Below, in pieces: positions 44,934 to 54,180 of a stretch of DNA of 64,000 nucleotides. The notes under the pieces are model-generated. The model was not told where the DNA came from. It saw nothing but the letters and a program-made list of their open reading frames with translations, and did not search any database. A program made the position numbers and the translations under genes. The DNA comes from Cheiracanthium punctorium (lineage: Eukaryota; Arthropoda; Arachnida; Araneae; Cheiracanthiidae): positions 62,001 to 126,000 of the forward strand of contig JAWZYV010012251.1 of the NCBI GenBank assembly GCA_038373885.1, in the 5' to 3' direction. The first letter of the stretch is position 1; each line of letters begins with the position of its first letter.

Positions 44934-47599
44934 CACTGCCCTCCAAAAGTTAAGGTATAACCTCTTTTTTTTTGTGAATAATATTGAAACAAACGAACAT
45001 AGAAACAAAAAATTTAGACTAACGGAGCACTAAATAGTTCTTTATTGAGTACGACATAGAAATTTACATAAATTCAACACAAACATTTTGTAAAAGCAAA
45101 AGAACACTTTTGGTAGAAAAGTCCATGTCACGTTGACACAACGTGCATATTTTTTAATGAAAAATTATTAATACAAATCCTAATTAATATTGTCTAAATT
45201 TAAACTAATAATCTATTCTAAATCTAATTTAAAAGTTTTTAATAATAACTATCTTTTAAAGCTTTCATTTTTCCTCTTGGCCTTCTCAATTACAGCGCAT
45301 TAACGTACTTCTAAAGCATTTCCCTCTTATCAGCTGCTTTGAAATAAAATAACAGTTGACGCCGGCTAAAAGAATAATCATAACATCCTTCGCTCGCGTA
45401 TGTTTTCTCTGCTCCGCTGAAACAGATGTGTTTGCGGTTTTCCTCTGCTGTGCAAGAAGCATATTGCTCGAAAAACACCTGCTAAAATTGTTCCAGAAAA
45501 ATCGAGCTCCCTTTTTCTATAGCAGTAGGTCTAACGGTCATTTTTTTAGAGTTGCGGAGTTGGTACTTGAGTGGTGAGGTCCTCATTTTTAAGTGGGGAA
45601 CCTCGCCACCGGAACGTAGGCACGAAATGCCATGCTCGCCATAATAATTTTTAGAAGAATGCTTCCCCAGTTTTCCTTTTTATTTGAAGGTGTATTATAG
45701 AGTTTAAATGTTGATCTTCAGATGGTGTAAAAATAAAGAGATATGACTAAAATGGAGATGAGTCTTGCCAATTATTTATGGTCGACTTACTGATTTTTGT
45801 TCGCAAAGTTTGTGCTTTGTGTTCCAGTTTTCTGCGTGCTCTCCTCAAAAAGAAAAATGAAACGACGAGCGCTAGGAAGACGGATGCCTTCCCGTAACAA
45901 TATTATGGGTCAACAATTAGTTGACCACCTCCTTCTTTTCTTTTGTGAACCTCCTTTGATGTACCGCTATCTGTGATGATTCCCAGCATTCTCGAAATCG
46001 GATTTAGTTTGCTGGCGTTCAAAAAAAAATGAATGTCGTGTTGCTTTAACTGAAATTTTCTTTTTACAGTGCTACACTTTGCTGACGTATATCTTTAATA
46101 CGCAATATGAATGTCGACACTTTCTTTTATTTTTAATACAGTGACGCAATGCTCTTCACGATTGTTCATACCAAATGTGACAACGATCTACATACCACAT
46201 ACCTACCATCGTCTCCTTACGATCACCGCCTTCCACCGTACATCTCCATAGGATAGTCCACTTTTGGAGGAAATAATTTATCAAAACTTTTTGTGGAAAC
46301 ATGTGGTGGAAACATTACAAAAATGAGTTCTAATAAATAATGTGTCCACCCCTAACTGCTTAAGTTGTTGGACACCTCAATAGGGAGCAAAGACCATGCA
46401 CGGATTAGTCCTTGTTCCAGCTTATGCAACGATCTTGGAGGAGGACTTGAAGCAGCCATTTGTCTGCCAAGGTAGTCCCAAACATGTTCTATCGGATTAA
46501 GGTCTGGAGATTGAGCTGGCCATTCCATTCGCTCCAAACCTTGACTCGCAAGATAATCCTCAACAAGCACAGCTCGATGAGGTTGGGCATTATCATCCAT
46601 CAGAATGGAATCATTGCCAATTGCACTGGCATATGGGTGAGCATATGGATCTAGGATCTCATCCCGATATCTCACACCAGTCAGAGTTCTTCCCTGGAAC
46701 ACATGCAGGTCAGTGCGACCACAGAGTGAGAGCCCTGCCCAAACCAATATTCTGTCACCTCGGTAATTGTGCCTTTACAGATTTGGATTGATGGTATCTG
46801 ATGCTTTGTTCCCTCCTGATCAACAGACGTCAGCTCTCCGGTGTAAATCTGGACTCGTCTGTAAAGAGTACAGAAGCCCGTCAATGTCTGGTCCAGGAAA
46901 CGTGCTCTTTTGATCAAGATAAGTTGACCCCCACTCTGTTGTCCATTGAGGGGGACACACACAACTGGTCATCTTGCACAGAGACCTCCATTGTGAAGAC
47001 ACATTCGTATCGTACCAGCGGCAATTCTTCTCTTTGATGCTACAGAGTGGTCTGCAACAAGTTGCAGCACAGAAATACTTCTTCTTCGGGCCGAAAGAGC
47101 TATAAAGCAGTCTTCTGCAGGTGTTGTAGCTCGTGATCGTCCTGGAACATGTCTTCTGAACACAGAAGCTTCGGTTTGATATTGATTCCAGAGACGGTGG
47201 ATCACACTGCGAGACAGATTGACTCCTAGCAGCATCAGCCTGTGACAACCCCATTTCCATCCATCTGACCGCCCACCACCGTAATGAATAGGGCAAACCG
47301 CTTCTCTCAGACATTGCGGACATCCCTACTGCCTATTGTCAATGAATCTGCTAACAAAAGTTGTAAATCAACAAAAGTTACACGTGTAATTACGGAAGCC
47401 TGATATTTGCATATTTTTCTCTCACCCATATATGCCTGTTCTTTTCTATTAAAAAAAAAAGTGGTAGCTATCATTTTTGCATGAATTTGCATAAAGTTCA
47501 TTTTTATCATTTATATAAACTAAAAATTTGATTGTTAGTGTCATTTTTTTATTGTGAGCTTCAAAAAGCATGTTGTTCCTAAACTTTTTGAAGCCAGTG
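44934..47599 (-). mobile_element. Tc1-like transposon inserted in gag, with 1.4 kb of extra sequence
   Basis: The left end CACTGCCCTCCAAAAGTTAA and the right end on the other strand CACTGGCTTCAAAAAGTTTA form an inverted repeat. TA flanks both sides (44932-44933 and 47600-47601). The transposase lies near the right half (46352-47323, minus). Ordinary Tc1 elements are about 1.6 kb; here 44960-46350 is additional sequence of higher GC without recognised genes. Gypsy gag reads on both sides, so it is a secondary insertion. Confidence 0.7.
46352..47323 (-). pseudogene. Tc1 transposase, DD34E type (frameshifted)
   Basis: The N-terminal paired-like HTH is SLRWWAVRWMEMGLSQADAA then SRSVIHRLWNQYQT in a second frame. 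The catalytic boxes are VLFTDESRFT (about 46855, in a short separate frame), LMDDNAQPHRAVLVEDYL (about 46600) and SPDLNPIEHVWDYLGR (about 46500). Exactly 34 residues separate the second Asp and the Glu, the classical Tc1 spacing. At least two frameshifts split it. The C-terminus ends at 46352. Confidence 0.85.
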
Positions 47600-47601
47600 T
47601 A

Positions 47602-47702
47602 GTTAAAAAATGACTTACAATTTCTTCCTGTCAGCATCGGTATCATGCTGATAAAGGCGAGAGATGCAATGCTGCCGCTGCAGCACCTTCATCTGAAGCC
47701 AT
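47602..47702 (-). pseudogene. Gypsy gag N-terminus
   Basis: The ATG at 47702 (minus) opens MASDEGAAAAALHLSPLSA, then a stop. The neighbouring frame continues QHDTDADRKKL to the Tc1 junction at 47600, after which gag resumes at 44933. An alanine-rich start followed by DADRKKL is reasonable for a gag start, and the distance to the primer-binding site (about 240 bp) is normal. Boundary evidence is stronger than the protein evidence. Confidence 0.5.
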
Positions 47703-47945
47703 CTTAACACAAGTGGAAAGAAAAAATACTCAAGAATTGAAGCACCCCCCCCCCCCCCAAAAAAAAAAAAAAAATGTTAACGCTCTATTCGTAGTAAGAG
47801 GAATTTCAAACTAACAGTTCACCAGGACCCGATTGCCCGACAAGAAGTAATTCATAGGGAAAAATATTTCAATGCATACCAAAAAAAAAAAAAGATTTAT
47901 TTTTAAGTGCTAAATTTCAACACACACACAGGATTGGCAAGGATA

Positions 47946-47958
47946 GGTCACGGCACCA
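47946..47958 (-). other. Primer-binding site of the minus-strand Gypsy
   Basis: Minus-strand TGGTGCCGTGACC begins 2 nt after the LTR end (CACCACA). TGG...CC pairs with a tRNA 3' end in ...GGCACCA. The specific tRNA is not determined here. Confidence 0.7.
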
Positions 47959-47960
47959 TT

Positions 47961-49006
47961 TGTGGTGTTTGACTCCCACCATAGCCGAAATCTTTAGAAA
48001 AGCTGCAATTCTGAAAAGAAATGCCTGAAAAAAGGAATTTGTGTTGTGTTTTTCGACCTAGTGAGAACATAACCATAACAAATAAAAAACATTTGTTTTT
48101 ATTAAACAAGGCACACTTCAAGAATCTTCTAGCACATTCAAAGAAGATTAACATAACTGAATGTTAGCACATTTATAAAAACAGCAAAGAAAAAAAGGGT
48201 ACCCATAACATTTCAGTATGAATGAGTAGTTAGAAAATTTTACTTATGACATAGATGTGCCTCCCATACTTTGCCAAAGAAAAAATTAAGAAAAGAAAAC
48301 AGAACTTTTAAACAAGACGTAAATTGCATAGCTTTAGTAACTTTCACAAAGACTCAGAAGCCAAAAAGAAAGATAACTAGTCTCAAAAAATTTAATACTT
48401 CCCTGAACCCATTTGTGATACCCGTTCCCCCAAAAAGGGGGAAAAATTTTTGCAAATAATAGCATTCCCATTCAAAAAAGGAAATAACACAGAATAAGAA
48501 AAAAATACAAAAAAAGGGAACAGAAAATTTTCTACTACTTGAGTTAACAAAAAAAATCCCAATTACAGCACTTTAACCATGACAAAAATTTCACTTCTAA
48601 ACTGGTACATTGATTTTGTGGCTCCAAATGATTCACAAACAAATTATGTCAAACAAAAAAAAGAATTTTTTAGAATTTCCGTTACTCAAAAAATATTGTA
48701 CAACATTAAGAGAAAAAAAAGAGTTTCAGAGCACATAGCAGAGTACAAAAGATGGTAAAGATCTCACCAGTCTTTTATGCCGGGATTTAGAAGTACCAGG
48801 GATATCTCAGATGAATCTCGCTGTTGGTCATCGGTGTGCCATTTTTGCAGGCCGGGTGACGGACAGCATGGGATCTCGGATGAATCAATCAGCTTCATTT
48901 ACTAAATTTCAGAACATTTTAAAATTTGGATGGTAAATTAGTTAGAGTAAAATGTCACAGCTTAGGTTTATTTAAACAAAACAAAACAATAACAAAAAAC
49001 AACACA
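47961..49006 (-). repeat. 5' LTR of the minus-strand Gypsy, internally deleted
   Basis: On the minus strand it starts TGTGTTGTTTTTTG and ends CAAACACCACA. It shares long blocks with 26541-27369, with 34915-35105 and with 36384-36480, but jumps from the repeat array to the distal block at about 48888. About 1.3 kb (counterpart of 35120-36380) is therefore missing. A possible poly(A) signal (AATAAA on the minus strand) is at 48103-48098. Confidence 0.75.
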
Positions 49007-49010
49007 ATAT

Positions 49011-50248
49011 TGGGAAATCTTCTTTCAAATTTAAAATGTTGCTATCTACTGATATGCAGTGAGACCTGTGTGTAACAACTATGTTGGTAACTTTTTTCTT
49101 TTTTTGGGGGGGTGGGGGGTGGGATTTCTATTCACTCAATGTGTTTTGAATCTATCTACAGCAAGAATTGTTCCAGTTTATAAAGAAAAAGTGATTATTA
49201 ATAACAAATAAAAATTAACAAGGAAGACATCTTTTCCTCTTGGTTGATAGTCAACATCAGCCACTTTATGTGAACAAACTTATTTATGTCATGTTAGTGT
49301 GATGCACACTATGTAATGATGCATACATAGCATGGACTTAGGTAGACTTTTGATGGGTTTTGTATTGCCCACATCACAATCATGATTGGGAAGGCAGCCC
49401 CATCTTAACCCTCTTGTCACCCTGCTATGATGCTCCTACTTCAAACAGCAATATTTAGAGAGAAAAAAAAATTAGATTTTGTATTTTTTTTTTTTTTTTT
49501 TTTTCCCCATTGAGACCAATACTAGTAAGCATAGCTTTTTTTCTTTTCCTTTAACCTTTACATGATATGTGCATCTTTTTAAATTAATTTTAGCATAACA
49601 AAATGCTTAGAAAAGGCAGAAATTAAAATTAGAAAGAGCGACATTAGGGGAAAAAAACTTTTTGAACGATTTATAATACTATTTTAGATGCATTAAATGC
49701 TAGACAGATTTTTTTTTTTTTTTTTTTTTTTTCTGATTTTTCATAATTTAGTGATGAGAAGGTTAAGACATCAAATTAAAGAAGTGTAAATAAACACTTT
49801 TAGAGAATGTATATCAAAATAACTTTTTAAAAATCTTTATTCAACCAATCAGTTTACAGCAATAAACTTTATAACAATATCCTTTGTGCAGGTATGAAAG
49901 TTTTCAGTCTTCATACTGAATTCAGTCTTACACATCACTAATGCATTTGAGATTTAGTATTTAAATTAATGAATGTAGCTATACTGAATACAGTGATATA
50001 ATGAATATTAGTTAATTTAATAATAAATACATATAAAAGAATAACAGGTAATGTGTTAAATGCATAATAATTTATTTGTTCTGTATGATCTGCCGCAAAG
50101 TTCAATCTTTTTAGCTGTTTCATGTTTTCATGCCTGCTTTTAGGTCTGTGGCGTATTGTTAAATGAAGGTTTCACATAATTACCTTGATATTTCTCTATG
50201 AAAGTACTGCATCGGTTTGTTACTTAATATTTTTTAATTCCTTTTTAG
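49011..50248. other. Intron sequence after the Gypsy; no gene recognised
   Basis: AT-rich with G-rich (49104-49130) and T-rich (49481-49504, 49710-49731) runs. It ends at the acceptor 'cctttttag' before the last TMEM164 exon. Confidence 0.5.
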
Positions 50249-50539
50249 ATGACTCAAGTCAATTTAAATAATATGGTTTGCCCAGCCGTATCAGATCCTT
50301 TTTATGGACCTAATTATCGTTTATTTGCTATACTTCACCAAGCTGCTCTAATCTTAATCATTGGAAAGCTATATACCAAATTGAGTTTGCTTGTTTTGCA
50401 AGCTTTAGGAACTGTTGTATGGACCGGAGAGAAGTATGTAGCAATGGCTGCCCTTAGAGTTCAACAGCTCTGCAGTATGTGCAAAGCACAAATGTCTCGT
50501 AAAGTTATGAAAAGTGAAGATTTTACCCACTTAGATTAA
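50249..50539 (+). CDS. TMEM164: TMEM164 last coding exon
   Basis: Acceptor CCTTTTTAG ends at 50248. The exon enters in phase 0 and gives 96 residues: [20 protein letters not shown], then [20 protein letters not shown], ending KSEDFTHLD with TAA at 50537-50539. The first two blocks are nearly diagnostic of TMEM164 and include the third conserved His (ILHQ). The first Met is internal; the codon simply follows the LGI end of the previous exon. The C-terminal 35 or so residues after the last helix are basic and Cys-containing and look longer than the vertebrate tail. Together the four exons give 198 residues of a protein of roughly 300. Confidence 0.93.
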   Translation: MTQVNLNNMVCPAVSDPFYGPNYRLFAILHQAALILIIGKLYTKLSLLVLQALGTVVWTGEKYVAMAALRVQQLCSMCKAQMSRKVMKSEDFTHLD

Positions 50540-51030
50540 TTGTAATTTATTGGCTTTATTATTTCATTAATATTAGTAGCTCACTGCCAAAGATTATTAT
50601 TATTATTTATCGTGGATTTTTTTCCCCTTTCATTTATGATGTTTTAGTGCAAGTCTGTACTATGGTATGTTTCTGTTCTTTCACCCATACAATCCTTGCT
50701 CTCTCACATAGATATATATGTATTTGTATAGTTACCCTATAAAAATGTATTACATATGATGTGTATCTATGAATTCTATTTTCTTGATTACTAGTGATAG
50801 AGGTGTAAATTGTAGACACAAATGTTCTTGGGTGTATTTTCACATGCATTTAAATGAAAGAGAAAAAACCTTGTGATCAAGATTTTATGCAACAGACAAA
50901 CTCTTTAAGTGTTAACACATTACTTTGTTAAAATCCATCATGTGAAATAATTGTTTTTAAAAACAGCAAAGTATGATGATATAGTTTCTATTAATAATAT
51001 TCAATAAAATTGATGTTTTATAATTTCTTT
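50540..51030 (+). other. TMEM164: TMEM164 3' UTR with poly(A) signal
   Basis: Follows the stop. The first canonical AATAAA is at 51003-51008, giving a 3' UTR of about 490 nt. Another AATAAA lies at 51534-51539, so a longer form is possible. Inference from sequence only. Confidence 0.5.
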
Positions 51031-51369
51031 ATAGTAGTGTACTATGCAAAATATTCTTATTTAAAGAATTGTAACTGTAAATAACAAACTGAGAAATGCC
51101 TGTGTATATGATTATAAGTGTATGTATTTCAGAATATATACACTCAATATCATCCTAGATTTTTGATGAATAACCTTAAGTTATCTGGGTATTTATTTCT
51201 TTAGACTCTACAACAGAATATTTTGTTTTGTTTTGTTTTGGTGTCTGTAGAATTGTTAGCCCTGCATCCAATCCCCAACCTCGAGACAGGCATCCAAAAA
51301 CACCTTGCATCAGGAGCATCTGACTATACCCCCAAACATTGGATAGCTCAGGTACCTCTGCATTGCCAC

Positions 51370-51760
51370 CTGCTCTTAACCTGTGCGCCAAAGACACAAC
51401 CTTTGGCAACAAAAGAGGAAAGAACCTTGATGATCTTTAAAAGATTCTAAACTACTTTTGGCACTGTTTTAGAAAATGATGCATGAGAAAAAAGTTTTTA
51501 ATACCACAAAATCTGTAAAGATGATGGTAAATCAATAAAATTAAGTGAAAGAGATGGGCAGATCACCTGAGAATAAATGTAGAGAGAACAGCTCTAAAAG
51601 TCTTGAACACATTTTTTTTTTCTTGGAAGATCTTGGGGAAGACCTAAAGATAAAGGGGCTGTATGAGCAATGATTTTGTCATGCTAAAAATTAAAAACTA
51701 AAGATCAATTTCTAGGAAGGAAGTATAACTTCTAAAGAAGACCAGGGCCCACAAAGTTCT
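51370..51760 (+). pseudogene. LINE reverse transcriptase C-terminal remnant
   Basis: In three frames one can read CAPKTQPLATKEERTLMIFK, then KDDGKSIKLS, RWADHLRINVERTALKVLNT and GRSWGRPKDKGAV. These follow the order of the usual LINE C-terminus (YGSETW..L...E..L..FE, RW.GH..R....R...KV.., GR..GRPK.RW). Conserved aromatic and cysteine positions are eroded. Only this segment is visible, so it is a dead 3' fragment. Confidence 0.4.
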
Positions 51761-51769
51761 GTCATGTCA

Positions 51770-52828
51770 ATGCTGATGGTGAACCTAAATTTGTCTTTGC
51801 TTTTTTACTTCACTTTGTTATAATTGGATTCATTTAAATTTCATAAAAGTCATTAAGATCCCAAGATGTTTTATTTTTAAGATCATTATTTATGAACCTG
51901 CTTTTCTTTTCTCCTAGTTTACATCAATCATTTGTACAGTTTTCATATTTCTGTGAATCAATTGTAATTTCTTCAAGAGAAATAGTAGTTATCGAACCTG
52001 CTATAGAAAATAAGCTTCTGTAATTGTATATTTAATGCAATTGAATGCATTATTTTATCACTAAATGTGTAAAATCTGCAGTGCATTCTTCATTTTCTCA
52101 ACTTATTAAAAAAATGACCCAAAAATTTCAGTTAAGACTTATAAACTTGAACAGTTCTCGAAATTAACAGTGACATCCTTGTTGTCTTTGACATCCTCTG
52201 GTCCAAGACCACAAAAATATATAGCGGACCAATAGAATACTAAATTTGTTAGTTTATCGAACTATTAACTTTTTATTTACATTTTTCTCTGGGAATTTTT
52301 ATTCTTTTAGACCCACAATACATGTAATCTAATTTGATCTATTTAATATCTTTATAATAGGCATTTATACTTGTAAATTCAGCTCCTAACAGAATTCAAT
52401 TTATATTGCTCGTGAAATTTCTTTTGTTTTGCATTTTTTTTTTTAAATCGTGTATACAGACCAGTGATAAATGTTACAGACTAGGGAAGTCATGGAGTCA
52501 CTGGTCTTTTATACCTGTGACTGAATTGTCTAATTTCTACCTCTGAGCCTAAGTATTAAGGTAATTTATTGAAGTTCAACTTAAGTATTCAAGTTAGCCT
52601 AATGTACTTCAAGTTAAAAACATATACCATAAAGCCTAGATTAACCCTCCAAGGTGTTTGTGACATAGAATTCTGTTCACTTAATTCCAGTTTTCACTGC
52701 AATGCACCTACAATTTATATTGTTTAAAACATGCAGACGTCACAAATCTAGGTTTTATAAAATATGTTTTTAACTTGAAGTACTTTAGAACCTAATGCTT
52801 TTTAATAATTTAACCCTAATGTATTATG
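51770..52828. other. Intergenic; no gene recognised
   Basis: AT-rich spacer. The words near 52655-52700 (aaccctcc.aggtgtttgtga) loosely resemble 21370-21650 (aaccctctgagtgtcttg), so a diffuse repeat may be shared, but no ends are found. Confidence 0.3.
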
Positions 52829-52836
52829 TAATTGTG

Positions 52837-54172
52837 TAGTGGGATGTGACGAATATTCAGTCACTATTTGGTATTTGGAATACTGAATATATATTCAGCC
52901 AAATAGTTGTAGCCAAATATTGCTAAATATTCAGCTGAATAATTTTGGAACAAGAGAAAGAAATATTTTTAATATGTATTTTTAAGTGCATTTAAAATAA
53001 TATTGCTAGTTATACTTCATTATGTTAATTTCATATTATAAGATATCATATTTATCTTATTAATATGAAAAATATATGTCTAAAGTCATTGAATTTTAAG
53101 CTGAATGAAACATAATCTAATGTATTTAATATTACAGAAATGCAGACTTTTCTACTTGATGACACTACTTGACTTGGTTTTCTACCTTCTTTATGGGTAG
53201 GAGGAATCTTTTCAGATCCTCAATTACAAACATAATTTTGAAAAGCTGCTACATATGTTTGCCCAGAGGCTGTAAAACTTAAAGCATGATGTGATTATGT
53301 ATAGTTACCAGATTGATCACATTTACCATAGCATATTTATTAAATTATGAATACCTCAAAATCTAATTAGGGTGCTAGGGTTTTCATTGAAGAAAAAAGA
53401 TGAGTGAGAATTTCTCACCTTTTCCCGCAAACTGAGAGAGATTTTTATAAAATGGGTGAGAATTTTTCACTAATAGATTTGGGTTGGGTAAATATCCAGT
53501 GGGTAGGGTATTCATTCCTGTGTTGGGTAAATACCCAAAATTAAGGTATTTACGATTTTTAGTTTTTTTTTTTTTTTTTTTTTGAGTGGAACTCGACCTC
53601 TAAGTCTAAATCAAGCGCAGTTACTTGCAATAAAACTGACCCAGTTTAAGATCCCCCCAGGATCAAAATGTTCCCAGGAACCCCTAGGCCCCTTCTTTTT
53701 TTCCTTTCATAGACTTTATAGTTCTTGAGAATCCACTTTTACACTCTGTGTTCTTCATTATTTTTTTTTTTTTTTCTTTGAGAAACCGATTTGTAGGGTG
53801 CGCGAACTTCTTGCAGTAATAATTTTTTAATGTGAGAAAAAGAAAAAAACATGCGAGATTCTCGCGCTCTAGTGAAAACACTGGGTGCTATTAGTGTTTA
53901 ACTTTGTAAAAGATATTTTTTCATGACAAAGATTTTTTTGTTTTACAGATACTATACTGTTGTTCGTTTTTATGTACCTGCAAATAATATAAAATGAATT
54001 TTAATTAATCTTTATATAGTATTTAAATACGAATTTGAAAAGGTACATTTTATTTACAATTAAAATGAAATAAAAAAAAATTTAATATCCAGTCATCGGA
54101 TATTTAATTTTGGCCTAAACTATGTGCCGAATATTTGACTATTTGCCCAAATCACTATTCGTTACATCTCTA
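52837..54172. mobile_element. Non-autonomous hAT element with gATGTxACGAAT ends
   Basis: Left 'gggatgtgacgaatattcag' and right on the other strand 'agagatgtaacgaatagtga' form the inverted repeat. The 10-bp word TAATTGTGTA occurs at 52829-52838 and 54171-54180, consistent with an 8-bp hAT duplication overlapping terminal TA. The interior repeats 'gaatattcag' in both orientations. It is interrupted by a second element at 53378-53882. No transposase. Confidence 0.7.
53378..53882. mobile_element. Nested MITE with 8-bp direct flanks
   Basis: GGGTGCTA flanks at 53370-53377 and 53883-53890. The ends GGGTTTTCATTGAAG and, on the other strand, AGTGTTTTCACTAGAG are similar. 'gagaatttctcac' palindromes lie inside. 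It interrupts 52837-54172. Confidence 0.65.
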
Positions 54173-54180
54173 ATTGTGTA

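Larger units (their letters stand above)
26541..49006 (-). mobile_element. Minus-strand Ty3/Gypsy retrotransposon with nested insertions (22.5 kb)
   Basis: The outer ends are TGTGGTGTTTG... at 26541 and ...AACAACACA at 49006, flanked by ATAT (26537-26540 and 49007-49010). Reading on the minus strand: 5' LTR 49006-47961; primer-binding site at 47958-47946; gag from 47702; protease, RT, RNase H and integrase to 38139; polypurine tract at 36517-36500; then 3' LTR 36492-26541. All parts are in correct Gypsy order. The length is inflated by at least five later insertions. ATAT is short and AT-rich, so chance agreement of the flanks is possible, but LTR similarity and the PBS support the 47961 boundary independently. 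It sits in the last TMEM164 intron, antisense to the gene. Confidence 0.8.
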
